64,000 bases of DNA from Pantoea endophytica (GTDB lineage Bacteria; Pseudomonadota; Gammaproteobacteria; Enterobacterales; Enterobacteriaceae). Both the position numbers and the translations under genes were made by a program. Positions 10,852 to 18,744 of the stretch are shown here, one piece after another. Each line of letters opens with the position of its first letter. The first letter of the stretch is position 1. The notes under the pieces were generated by a model. The model worked only from the letters and a program-made list of their open reading frames with translations, did not search any database and was not told where the DNA came from. Location: NCBI RefSeq assembly GCF_002858935.1, contig NZ_PJRT01000028.1, forward strand, positions 62,001-126,000, given 5' to 3'.

Positions 10852-10881
10852 AAAAAAGGATGGTGCAAGCCATCCTTTTTT
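10852..10881 (+). terminator. Intrinsic terminator of glyA
   Basis: The stem AAAAGGATGG/CCATCCTTTT has a 6-base loop and ends in TTTTTT, 24 bp after the glyA stop. Confidence 0.88.
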
Positions 10882-10955
10882 ATTGCCGTCGCAGCAGTGC
10901 TCTGACAAAGTAGCGCCCACTCGTGCTGCTCAGCAGCATTTTTGCTGGAGGGAAT

Positions 10956-12095
10956 ATGGCAATCGGCTCCGCCAAATGGCTCGGTTTGGGCTACTTCACT
11001 TACTTCTTCTGTTACGGCATTTACCTTCCTTTCTGGAGCGTGTGGCTCAAAGGCACCGGACTTGATGCAGAAAAAATCGGTCTGCTGCTGGGGTGCGGCA
11101 TGGTGGCGCGCTTTGTCGGCAGTTTGCTGATTGCCCCGCAGGTAAAAAACCCCTCACAGCTGATCACCGCGCTGCGCCTGCTGGCGCTGATGACGTGCCT
11201 GTTCGCTATCGGTTATTGGCTGGGACAACAGTGGATGTGGCTGCTGTTCGTGATGATCGGCTTCAACCTGTTTTTCTCACCGCTGGTGCCGCTGAGTGAT
11301 GCGCTGGCCGCCACCTGGACGCAGCAAATTGGTCTGACATATGGCCCGGTTCGTTTGTGGGGCTCGCTGGCGTTTGTCATCAGCTCTGCCTTAACCGGCA
11401 TGCTTGTCACGGCGTTCTCATCGCAGGCGATTCTGGTGCTGCTGTCACTGGGCGCGATCGGCATGTTAGGTGGGATGATGTTAACGCCAGCGACGAAGCC
11501 GCAGGGCAGTGAACGTCAGACGTCAACCGATGGTGGCTGGCAGGCATGGCGTGATTTGCTGCGCGAAAATGCGGTGTGGCGTTTCATGTTATGCGTGACA
11601 TTGTTGCAGGGCGCGCATGCGGCTTACTACAGCTTCAGCGCGATCTGGTGGCAGGAGAGCGGTTATTCCGCGTCGATTATTGGCTACTTGTGGTCGCTGG
11701 GCGTGGTGGCTGAAATCATCATTTTTGCTCTCAGCAGCCGACTGTTCCGCCGCTGGAGTGCGCGCGATCTGCTGCTGTTATCAGGCGTGTGCGCCATTAT
11801 CCGCTGGACAATGCTGGGATCCAGCACCGCGTTGCCGTTGCTGATCGTGGCGCAAATTCTGCACTGCGGCAGCTTTACCGTCTGCCATTTAGCGGCGATG
11901 CGGTTTATTGCCGCGCGCAAAGGCGCGGAAGTGATTCGTCTGCAATCGCTCTATTCGGCGCTGGCCATGGGCGGCGGTATTGCGGTGATGACTATGATTT
12001 GCGGCGTGCTGTTTACGCATCTGCAAGGACATCTGTTCTGGGTGATGGCGTTAGTGGCGTTGCCGGCGCTGTTCCTGCGTCCGCGCGCCGCTTAA
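10956..12095 (+). CDS. hcaT: MFS transporter, HcaT family
   Basis: This is a major facilitator of the HcaT (YfhS) type, annotated in E. coli as a 3-phenylpropionate permease on context. It shares long stretches with E. coli HcaT, including YFTYFF at the start, FNLFFSPLVPLSDALA, LQGAHAAYYSFSAIWW and AMRFIAAR. Twelve membrane segments fit its 379 residues. I chose ATG 10956 because TGGAGGGA precedes it and the N-terminus then matches E. coli; an in-frame GTG at 10923 is too far upstream. The hca catabolic genes that accompany it in E. coli are absent, so the true substrate is uncertain. Its stop overlaps the convergent csiE stop by 4 bp. Confidence 0.88.
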   Translation: MAIGSAKWLGLGYFTYFFCYGIYLPFWSVWLKGTGLDAEKIGLLLGCGMVARFVGSLLIAPQVKNPSQLITALRLLALMTCLFAIGYWLGQQWMWLLFVMIGFNLFFSPLVPLSDALAATWTQQIGLTYGPVRLWGSLAFVISSALTGMLVTAFSSQAILVLLSLGAIGMLGGMMLTPATKPQGSERQTSTDGGWQAWRDLLRENAVWRFMLCVTLLQGAHAAYYSFSAIWWQESGYSASIIGYLWSLGVVAEIIIFALSSRLFRRWSARDLLLLSGVCAIIRWTMLGSSTALPLLIVAQILHCGSFTVCHLAAMRFIAARKGAEVIRLQSLYSALAMGGGIAVMTMICGVLFTHLQGHLFWVMALVALPALFLRPRAA

Positions 12096-13360
12096 CTCTC
12101 CAGCAACTGGAGAATACGCTGCTGCTGATGACGACTCAGCGGCAGCTCCGCCTGGATTAGCGGCGGTGAGAACAGCGGCAATGAAATGGCATACGGCGTG
12201 ATCACCAGCGCGATGTCGCGCGGCGCGCCTTCACGCTGAAAATGCACGACGTCCTGATAGCTGATGTTAATCGGTAGCAGCGTCATTTCCCGCAGCTGCT
12301 GCTCCAGCAACTGCTCAAGCGCCGCATCCGCGCCCGTCAGCAGCAGCACCTGCTTTTCCTGCAATGCACTCTCCTGCATCAACCAGGCACCAAATAACAC
12401 CGCCACCAGACTTATCTCTTCAGCACTAAAGCGCGTGGCAAAGTTACGGCTGAAATGCTCAAGTGCGCGTTCAGTGGTGCGCAGCAGGCGCGGATAGAGT
12501 CGTGCGACATCCAGCGCCACGCTGTTATCGATGCCGATGGCAAAATGGCTGCGATCCAGCGCCTGCGCCAGATGCGTAAAGAGTTGCTGAGTGAGTTCGG
12601 CGCGATTTCTGAAGGTGGTTTGTGCCAACTGCTCAAAGCGCGCAATCAGCGCTTCCACTGACTGCATCAGCTTTACTGCCTGCGGATGCTCCAGCTGCGT
12701 AGCGGTTGGCGCGTGAATCAGGCTAAATAGCAGCGTCCAGAAGTCGGTCTCGCTTACATCCGGCGCTAAGTGGCAGCGCTTCTGCCAGTGATGGATGACG
12801 TCGTCGGCGGCAGCACGTTCGACTTTTTCCGCCAGCCACGCGCGCTGTCCGTCATTGAACAAAGCGTTTTGGCGCTGGCACAGCGCATACTTCATGAAGA
12901 TTTGCAGAAACAGGCGGTCGCGCGCGCTGAAGTCGCGCGCCAGACGCAGGCTGCAGTGCTGAATTAGCGCCTGCAGGTTAGTTTCATCCCACAACGCTTT
13001 CTCGATTTTCAGGACTTTCAGGCGCTGACGCAGCACCGGGGCAAAATGCTCGCAGACAAAATCCTGCGACAAACGCAGCGCGCGTCGCAGCCAATGGATC
13101 AGGCACAGCCGCCTGTCCAGTTCCGTCCCGTGTATGCGGAAGCTGCCATCGACCATCTGGTGTAGCTCCAGTTGATGGTAACGCTGTATCTCCTCTCCCA
13201 CATCCGCGATATCCTGTCGGGCGACAACAGGCGCCACGCCATTTAACTGGCAGAGCTTTTCAAGCGTCAACGCGGGAGCGGGCAGAAATAGCAGCAGTAA
13301 CAGATGACAACGACGCTGGGAACGGCTGAAGAGTGGTGCAGAGGAGGGTGCAGAACTCAT
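12092..13360 (-). CDS. csiE: Stationary-phase inducible protein CsiE
   Basis: CsiE is a protein of unknown molecular function related to PRD-containing regulators (phosphotransferase regulation domains); in E. coli it is induced by carbon starvation through σS and CRP. The 422-residue protein matches E. coli CsiE over its length, for example in LCLIHWLRRALRL, HFAIGIDN and LFGAWLMQE, and the two genes keep the E. coli neighbourhood with hcaT. A second PRD-like region spans about residues 230-330. ATG at 13360 is preferred over the TTG just before it. A σS-like -10 lies 33 bp upstream. Confidence 0.9.
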   Translation of the reverse strand: MSSAPSSAPLFSRSQRRCHLLLLLFLPAPALTLEKLCQLNGVAPVVARQDIADVGEEIQRYHQLELHQMVDGSFRIHGTELDRRLCLIHWLRRALRLSQDFVCEHFAPVLRQRLKVLKIEKALWDETNLQALIQHCSLRLARDFSARDRLFLQIFMKYALCQRQNALFNDGQRAWLAEKVERAAADDVIHHWQKRCHLAPDVSETDFWTLLFSLIHAPTATQLEHPQAVKLMQSVEALIARFEQLAQTTFRNRAELTQQLFTHLAQALDRSHFAIGIDNSVALDVARLYPRLLRTTERALEHFSRNFATRFSAEEISLVAVLFGAWLMQESALQEKQVLLLTGADAALEQLLEQQLREMTLLPINISYQDVVHFQREGAPRDIALVITPYAISLPLFSPPLIQAELPLSRHQQQRILQLLES

Positions 13361-13392
13361 CAATGGTTTATCCGCAGGTCACTTTTGAGCTA

Positions 13393-13399
13393 AGAATAG
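13393..13399 (-). promoter_or_regulatory. σS-like -10 element of csiE
   Basis: On the minus strand GCTATTCTTAG resembles the σS extended -10 (KCTAYRCTTAA) with two mismatches. E. coli csiE is σS-dependent, which makes this plausible. No good -35 is seen. Confidence 0.35.
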
Positions 13400-13499
13400 C
13401 TAACTCCACGCGGTAACCTTGCACTTTGTCGTGACTTTTGTTCAGAGCTTTAGGGCGGGTCACAATTTTTCTGGGCCACTCTACACTTCACTTTAAAAT

Positions 13500-13514
13500 T
13501 GTTACTTTATAACA
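13500..13514. promoter_or_regulatory. Zur-like operator at zevA
   Basis: TGTTACTTTATAACA matches 13 of 15 positions of the enterobacterial Zur core TGTTATAnTATAACA and is a near-perfect palindrome. It ends 1 bp before the zevA start codon. Repression by Zur when zinc is sufficient would fit a zinc-handling role for zevAB. Confidence 0.55.
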
Positions 13515-13515
13515 C

Positions 13516-14142
13516 ATGAAAATTGCACTCATTACGTTTACGCTGTTGTTCAGCACCGCAGCCTGGTCACATCCGCATAGCTTTATTGACATGAAAACCG
13601 AGTTCATCAGTGACAACCAACATCTTAGCGGCATGAAAATGGTGTGGACCATGGATGAGATAACCTCCGCCGATCTGTTGTACGACGCAGGTAAAGCCAA
13701 GCCCGGTGATGTGGTGTGGAAAAAGCTGGCGGCGCAGGTGATGGCAAATGTGCTCGGTCAGCACTATTTCACCGAAGTGTGGCAGGACAAAAATCGGGTT
13801 AAGTTTCTCAATCTGCCGAAAGAGTACAACTTATCGCGCAACGGCAACAAAGCGGTGCTGGAGTTTATCGTGCCGTTTGGCGAACCTCAGCTATTGAGTG
13901 CGAAGCAGTATCGCATTCAGACTTTCGATCCCAGCTACTTTGTTGATATGTATTACGATAATCCACAGGCATTAACCATGGACGACACCGTTAAATCGCA
14001 TTGCCAGATCGATCTGCATACGCCGAAACCGGATGACTCGCTGAAGCAATATGCGCTGTCGCTGGATAAAGCCGATGCGCCGCCAGAGGATATGGATCTT
14101 GGCCAGCAATTCGCCCAAACGGTGACACTGACATGTCACTGA
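13516..14142 (+). CDS. zevA: DUF1007 periplasmic protein, ZevA-like
   Basis: This is a DUF1007 family protein. The first 18 residues form a cleavable signal peptide (LFSTAAWSHPHSF), so the mature protein is periplasmic and starts with a His-rich HPHSF that could bind metal. Family members are paired with NicO-type membrane proteins; in Haemophilus influenzae the pair ZevA-ZevB supports growth on low zinc. The downstream zevB overlaps it by 10 bp, so they are translated together. The start is unusual: no Shine-Dalgarno is visible and a Zur-like palindrome abuts the ATG. Function in zinc handling is inferred from the pair and the operator, and nickel or cobalt is an alternative. Confidence 0.75.
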   Translation: MKIALITFTLLFSTAAWSHPHSFIDMKTEFISDNQHLSGMKMVWTMDEITSADLLYDAGKAKPGDVVWKKLAAQVMANVLGQHYFTEVWQDKNRVKFLNLPKEYNLSRNGNKAVLEFIVPFGEPQLLSAKQYRIQTFDPSYFVDMYYDNPQALTMDDTVKSHCQIDLHTPKPDDSLKQYALSLDKADAPPEDMDLGQQFAQTVTLTCH

Positions 14143-15113
14143 TTTCGCTTCCCTCCCGTTCACGTCGTTTATGGCCGCTGTGGCTGATGGCGGCGTTATT
14201 GCTGCTGGCGGGCGTGCTGCTGTGGCAGCACTGGTCGCAGATTTTGCTGCAAAGCGTGCTGTGGCAAAAAATCCTCAATCGCGAAATGACGCAGCTTTTG
14301 CAGCAGGTGGCTGAACAACCGCAGCAGGCGGGCGTGACGCTGATGCTGTTCAGCCTCGCTTACGGCGTGCTGCATGCGCTGGGGCCGGGACACGGCAAAG
14401 TGGTGATCACTACCTTTCTTGCCACCCATCCGGCAAAGTTGAAAACCAGCATGAAGCTAACGTTGCTGGCTGCTTTGCTGCAGGGCGGCGTGGCGATTGG
14501 TTTGGTAACGCTGATGCTGGTAGTACTGCAAACCTCGTCGCGTCAGATGCATCTCGGCAGTTACTGGCTGGAAAAGGGCAGTTATCTGTTAGTCGTCGCG
14601 CTGGGTATTTGGGTCGGTTGGCGTGCATTGCGGTCGCTGCGCCAGCAATGGCGTCCTCAGCCAAAGTTGCAGATCCACGCTATTCGCCCAGCGCATCAGC
14701 ACGATGAACACTGCGGCTGCGGACATGCGCATCTGCCCAGCGCTGCGCAGATGGATCAGGCAGTTAGCGCTAAAACGCAGGCGCTGGTGGTGTTTTCCAT
14801 GGGGCTGCGGCCCTGTTCCGGCGCCATCATGATGCTGCTGTTTGCCAAAGTGATTGGTGTGTATGCGTGGGGCGTCGCCTCTGCCGTGGCGATGGCGTTG
14901 GGCACTGCTGTGACGGTTTCGGCGCTCGGCTTGTTAGTGCAGCGCTCCCGTCTGCTGGCTCAGCGCTTAGGGCAGGCCGGCGGTACTCATCCTGCGACCA
15001 GGCTGCTGGTGCCGCTGCTCGCCATGTTAGGTAGCGTGCTGTTAATCGTTGCGGGCGTTGCATTATGGCAAAGTGCCTCGCCGGGCATCGGCGGTGGAAT
15101 TCGTCCTTTCTGA
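14133..15113 (+). CDS. zevB: NicO-family metal transporter, ZevB-like
   Basis: This is an inner-membrane protein of the NicO/RcnA superfamily with about 6-7 membrane segments in 326 residues. The motif HALGPGHGK (residues 75-83) is the metal-binding signature of the family. A cytoplasmic or periplasmic loop near residues 183-202 is rich in His and Cys (HQHDEHCGCGHAH), a likely metal-binding site. A second signature-like segment, GLRPCSGAIMML, lies near residue 225. It overlaps zevA by 10 bp. The pair resembles H. influenzae ZevAB, but RcnA-type nickel/cobalt efflux cannot be excluded from sequence alone. Confidence 0.75.
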   Translation: MSLISLPSRSRRLWPLWLMAALLLLAGVLLWQHWSQILLQSVLWQKILNREMTQLLQQVAEQPQQAGVTLMLFSLAYGVLHALGPGHGKVVITTFLATHPAKLKTSMKLTLLAALLQGGVAIGLVTLMLVVLQTSSRQMHLGSYWLEKGSYLLVVALGIWVGWRALRSLRQQWRPQPKLQIHAIRPAHQHDEHCGCGHAHLPSAAQMDQAVSAKTQALVVFSMGLRPCSGAIMMLLFAKVIGVYAWGVASAVAMALGTAVTVSALGLLVQRSRLLAQRLGQAGGTHPATRLLVPLLAMLGSVLLIVAGVALWQSASPGIGGGIRPF

Positions 15114-15304
15114 CATTAAGGATATTTGGGTAGTGTAAATATTCCACTGTTGCAAGTATTCTCCCCCTCAACAGTTAATTAAATATCTCCGCTTAGCGCG
15201 CTGGTGAAAATAGATTTCTCTGTCTAAGCTCAATTACACCAGTCAATATCCTGGTGGATTAGCAATTATAAAATTTCAGCGAAATATTCTGCGAGGAGAA
15301 AACG

Positions 15305-16318
15305 ATGCCTGAAACTCGGATTAATAATGGCAGCGTAGATACGGTGCACGACGTGCATGGCGGCCTACCATTAAAACGTATTTCATGGAGCGCAGTATTT
15401 GCCGGCGTTATCGCTGCGCTAATCATTCATATTTTATTGGGGATATTGGGTACAGCGATTGGTGCAACAACCATCGATCCACAACAGGAACAAAATCCGC
15501 TGCAGCATCTGGGAACCGGCGCGTTAATCTGGACCGGCGTGAGTATGCTGATTGCCATGGGCGTAGGTAGCTACGTTGCGGGGCGTCTGGCGCAGCGCGA
15601 AGGGGCGATGCATGGTTTGTTGATGTTTGGTGTTAGCACCATTTTGACATTGTGGCTCGCGATTACCCTGGCGACTGGCGTTATTGGCGGTGCGTTTAAT
15701 ATTTTAGGCGCCGGCGTAAATGCCGTGGGTAATGGAATTTCCGCAGCGGCGCCATCACTAACCAATATGGCAAAAGAGAAGCTGCAGGAAAGTAATATCA
15801 ATTTAGATGATTTAAAAAACGAATTACAAACTACGCTGCGTCAAACCGGCAAGACAGAATTACAACCTGAGAATCTGCAAAAGGATGTAAATAACGAAGC
15901 CAATAACGCGCAAAATCAAGCAGAGCAAACGGCACAAAATCCACAGAATGCTGATAATGATCTGGCTAATTGGTTGAAAGGCGTTATGAATCGTCACTCA
16001 GATACATTGCAAGCTGCCGATCGTGATGCGCTGAAAAATATTATCAAAGCGCGCACCGGTAAAAGCGATCAAGAGGTTGAGCAGATTGTGACTCAAACCG
16101 AGGAGAGCTATAAAAAAGCCGTGCAACAGTATCAGGAGTTGAAACAGCAGGCGGAGCAAAAAGCCCGTGAAGTGGCTGAGCAAGCGGCGGCCGCAACGGC
16201 GAAAGCGAGCTGGTTCACCTTCTTTATGCTGGTGATTGAAGCGGTACTGGCAGCATTGCTGGGGCGCGTGGGTCGCAGGACGCAACCGCGTCAGGTATTA
16301 AGCCACGAACGTCGGTAA
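15305..16318 (+). CDS. Uncharacterised membrane protein with coiled-coil middle
   Basis: I do not recognise a characterised homologue; similar proteins are sometimes labelled CAP-Gly or PhnA-like. Three membrane segments are visible near residues 28-52, 70-92 and 100-130, and one more near 300-323 at the C-terminus. Between them lies a soluble, Gln- and Asn-rich region (about 155-298) with long helices and heptad-like spacing. The strong SD GAGGAGA stands 6 bp before the ATG. The 191-bp gap upstream is AT-rich and must hold its promoter, which I could not place. Its base composition is more AT-rich than its neighbours. It is convergent with suhB across a shared terminator. Confidence 0.8.
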   Translation: MPETRINNGSVDTVHDVHGGLPLKRISWSAVFAGVIAALIIHILLGILGTAIGATTIDPQQEQNPLQHLGTGALIWTGVSMLIAMGVGSYVAGRLAQREGAMHGLLMFGVSTILTLWLAITLATGVIGGAFNILGAGVNAVGNGISAAAPSLTNMAKEKLQESNINLDDLKNELQTTLRQTGKTELQPENLQKDVNNEANNAQNQAEQTAQNPQNADNDLANWLKGVMNRHSDTLQAADRDALKNIIKARTGKSDQEVEQIVTQTEESYKKAVQQYQELKQQAEQKAREVAEQAAAATAKASWFTFFMLVIEAVLAALLGRVGRRTQPRQVLSHERR

Positions 16319-16347
16319 CAAAAAAAGGCGGCTGATTCAGCCGCCTT
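16319..16347 (-). terminator. Terminator of suhB
   Basis: The perfect stem AAGGCGGCTGA/TCAGCCGCCTT is followed on the minus strand by TTTTTTTGTT, so it ends suhB transcripts. It also lies just after the convergent gene ending at 16318. Confidence 0.85.
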
Positions 16348-16354
16348 CTCGCTT

Positions 16355-17158
16355 CTAGCGCTTCAGCGCTTCACTCAACTCTTCACGCATCGATGCCAGC
16401 ATTGCTTTCACTACGCGTGGGTTACCCGCAACGATGTTACCTGACATCACGTAGCCGTGGTTGCCGGTAAAGTCAGTCACCAGGCCGCCCGCTTCACGCA
16501 CCAGCAGCTCGCCCGCCGCAAAATCCCACGGCTTCAGGCCAATCTCAAAGAAACCATCAACGCGACCTGCAGCGGTGTACGCCAGATCCAGCGCCGCCGA
16601 ACCGGTGCGACGGAAATCAGCGCACTGGGTGAACAGTTTGCCAACGATGTTGATGTAAGGCGTTGCGTGCTGCTTCAACTTGAACGGGAAGCCGGTCGCC
16701 AGGATGGTGCCATCCAGATCGCGCGCCGTGCTGCCGCGCAGGCGATAGCCATTCAGCTGAGCGCCCTGACCGCGTACGGTGGTAAAGAGTTCGTTGCGCA
16801 TTGGATCGTAAACCACAGCCACTTCGGTGCGGCCTTTGATGCGCACAGCGATAGAAACGGAGAAGTGTGGTAAACGTTTGATGAAGTTGGTGGTGCCATC
16901 CAGCGGATCGATTACCCATTGAAAGTCTTGATCTTCGCCCGCCAGCTCACCGCTTTCTTCGGTGATGATGGTGTGTTTCGGGTACGATTTACGAATTACT
17001 TCGATAATCAGACGTTCTGCGTCACGGTCAACATTGGTAACGAAGTCGTTGCTGCCTTTCTGGCTGGCTTCGACAGCGTCCGGGGTTTCATAATTCTTGG
17101 CAATTAAATTTCCGGCCTTGCGCGCGGCGCGCACGGCTATGTTGAGCATCGGATGCAT
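16355..17158 (-). CDS. suhB: Inositol-1-monophosphatase SuhB
   Basis: SuhB hydrolyses inositol-1-phosphate in vitro; in E. coli its main role is as a partner of NusA in rRNA antitermination and folding. The 267-residue protein has the lithium-sensitive phosphatase motifs DPLDGTTNF and PWDFAAGELLVREAGG. I placed the start at ATG 17158 (MHPMLNIAVRAARK), which matches E. coli exactly in position; the open frame extends further upstream but without homology. It is divergent from trmJ. Confidence 0.97.
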   Translation of the reverse strand: MHPMLNIAVRAARKAGNLIAKNYETPDAVEASQKGSNDFVTNVDRDAERLIIEVIRKSYPKHTIITEESGELAGEDQDFQWVIDPLDGTTNFIKRLPHFSVSIAVRIKGRTEVAVVYDPMRNELFTTVRGQGAQLNGYRLRGSTARDLDGTILATGFPFKLKQHATPYINIVGKLFTQCADFRRTGSAALDLAYTAAGRVDGFFEIGLKPWDFAAGELLVREAGGLVTDFTGNHGYVMSGNIVAGNPRVVKAMLASMREELSEALKR

Positions 17159-17279
17159 CGGTATCTCTCGCTGGATGTTAAAGAACGGGGAAAACGGCGC
17201 GGAGTATATCAGCGTGTTCAGCAAATGTCCTCTTTTTATGTTAGGATGCGCGCCATCATTTCCCTGACCGCCTCTAATT

Positions 17280-18023
17280 ATGCTGCAGAATATCCGAATC
17301 GTACTGCTAGAAACGTCGCACACCGGCAACATGGGCTCCGTCGCACGCGCGATGAAAACCATGGGCTTAACCAACCTTTATCTGGTCAATCCGCTGGTGA
17401 AACCCGATTCACAGGCCATTTCCCTCGCCGCCGGTGCCAGCGATGTCATTGGTAATGCGCGCATTGTCGATACCATGGATGAAGCCATTGCCGGTTGTAG
17501 TTTGGTGGTTGGCACCAGCGCACGTTCACGTTCACTGCCGTGGCCCATGTTGGATTCACGCGAGTGCGGCATTAAAAGCGTGGAAGAGGGGCAGCAGGCG
17601 CCGGTGGCGTTGGTGTTTGGCCGCGAGCGCGTGGGCCTGACTAACGAAGAGTTGCAGAAATGCCACTATCACGTCGCGATTCAGGCGAACCCGGAATACA
17701 GCTCACTGAATCTGGCGATGGCGGTGCAGATTATCGCTTACGAAGTGCGCATGGCCTGGCTGGGCGCGCAGGAAAAAGCCGCGCCGACGGAAGAGCCGGT
17801 CGAATCACCGTATCCGCTGGTTGACGATTTGGAGCGCTTCTATCAGCACATCGAACAGATGATGCTGAACAGCGGCTTTATCCGTGAAGGCACGCCAAGC
17901 CAGGTGATGAGCAAGCTGCGTCGTTTATATACACGTGCGCGCCCCGAACGCGACGAACTGAACATCCTGCGCGGCATGATGGCATCGTTCGAAAAGCGCA
18001 AAGGTAATGTGGATAATAGTTGA
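17280..18023 (+). CDS. trmJ: tRNA (cytidine/uridine-32-2'-O)-methyltransferase TrmJ
   Basis: TrmJ methylates the ribose of nucleotide 32 in several tRNAs using S-adenosylmethionine. It is a SPOUT-family enzyme with the knotted SAM-binding elements visible as [20 protein letters not shown] at the N-terminus, [13 protein letters not shown] in the middle and [14 protein letters not shown] at the knot. It is 247 residues, like E. coli TrmJ (246). The first of three IscR operators overlaps its last two codons and its stop codon. The order suhB-trmJ-iscR is conserved in enterics. Confidence 0.97.
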   Translation: MLQNIRIVLLETSHTGNMGSVARAMKTMGLTNLYLVNPLVKPDSQAISLAAGASDVIGNARIVDTMDEAIAGCSLVVGTSARSRSLPWPMLDSRECGIKSVEEGQQAPVALVFGRERVGLTNEELQKCHYHVAIQANPEYSSLNLAMAVQIIAYEVRMAWLGAQEKAAPTEEPVESPYPLVDDLERFYQHIEQMMLNSGFIREGTPSQVMSKLRRLYTRARPERDELNILRGMMASFEKRKGNVDNS

Positions 18024-18090
18024 GTAAAACAGTTGGTTAAATAGTTGAGCAATTTACTTGGTTAAATAGTTGACCGTTTTACTCAGGAAT
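18016..18090. promoter_or_regulatory. Three tandem 25-bp type 1 IscR sites
   Basis: Three copies start with ATAGTTGA at 18016, 18041 and 18066, each exactly 25 bp and with no gap. Each resembles the type 1 IscR consensus ATASYYGACTRWWWYAGTCRRSTAT; the third ends in TACTCAGGAAT and overlaps the iscR -35. The first covers the trmJ stop codon. [2Fe-2S]-IscR bound here would repress iscR and iscS when clusters are sufficient. Confidence 0.75.
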
Positions 18091-18098
18091 GTCAGACT
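18070..18098 (+). promoter_or_regulatory. Promoter of iscR-iscS
   Basis: TTGACC (18070-18075) and CAGACT (18093-18098) have a 17-bp spacer, and the arrangement matches the E. coli iscR promoter region (AATGTCAGACT). The -35 lies within the third IscR site. Confidence 0.6.
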
Positions 18099-18158
18099 GG
18101 CGTCAATTCTTCAGATAACCCGCCGATAACCGGACGGACGCTTACGAGGTTGTATGCT

Positions 18159-18656
18159 ATGAGACTGACATCCAAAGGACGTTATGCCGTAACCGCTATG
18201 CTGGACGTTGCACTGCACTCCAATGAGGGCCCGGTGCCGCTAGCTGACATTTCTGAGCGTCAGGGCATCTCATTGTCCTATCTGGAGCAGTTATTCTCAC
18301 GTCTGCGTAAGCACGGCTTAGTGGCAAGCGTTCGTGGTCCAGGTGGCGGTTATCTGTTAGGCAAAGATTCAAGCGCGATTGCTGTGGGCGCGGTTATTAC
18401 CGCCGTTGACGAATCTGTCGATGCCACTAAATGCCAGGGCAAAGAGGGCTGCCAGGGCGGCGAGCGTTGCCTGACCCACGTTTTGTGGCGTGATCTGAGT
18501 GAGCGCATCAGCGACTTCCTCAACAACATCACGCTGGCGGAACTGGTGAATAATCAGGAAATCCTTGAAGTGGCCGATCGTCAGAACACTGTCGATAATC
18601 GCCGCTTCCAGCAGCATCGTGTGCAAGAAACCATCAACGTTAATCTGCGCGCTTAA
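18159..18656 (+). CDS. iscR: Iron-sulfur cluster regulator IscR
   Basis: IscR is an Rrf2-family regulator that binds a [2Fe-2S] cluster and represses its own operon; the apo form controls other genes, including suf. The winged helix covers residues 1-85. The cluster ligands Cys92, Cys98, Cys104 and His107 are all present (CQGKEGC, ERCLTH). I chose ATG 18159 ([11 protein letters not shown]), which aligns with E. coli and has ACGAGG upstream; a TTG at 18150 is unlikely. The protein is 165 residues. All features needed for cluster sensing are kept although the operon has lost its scaffold gene. Confidence 0.97.
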   Translation: MRLTSKGRYAVTAMLDVALHSNEGPVPLADISERQGISLSYLEQLFSRLRKHGLVASVRGPGGGYLLGKDSSAIAVGAVITAVDESVDATKCQGKEGCQGGERCLTHVLWRDLSERISDFLNNITLAELVNNQEILEVADRQNTVDNRRFQQHRVQETINVNLRA

Positions 18657-18666
18657 TCAGTTCTCC

Positions 18667-18700
18667 TTCGGCCTTTCCTGTTCATACGGGCGAGGCCGAA
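18667..18700 (+). promoter_or_regulatory. Stem-loop between iscR and iscS
   Basis: The arms TTCGGCCT and AGGCCGAA pair perfectly across an 18-base loop, 11 bp after the iscR stop. In E. coli a structured iscR-iscS spacer protects iscR mRNA when RyhB triggers decay of the downstream part; this may have the same role. Confidence 0.5.
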
Positions 18701-18744
18701 TGTGCTATAAAGACGTATGATTTTTTATACGGAGTTTTAGCGCA

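Noticed and set aside
13420..13445. CRP site between csiE and zevA
   Set aside because: CGTGA-N6-TTCAG matches too few positions of TGTGA-N6-TCACA.
17159..17374. Longer N-terminus of SuhB starting at 17374
   Set aside because: The extra residues run into trmJ and have no counterpart in SuhB; the start at 17158 aligns with known proteins.
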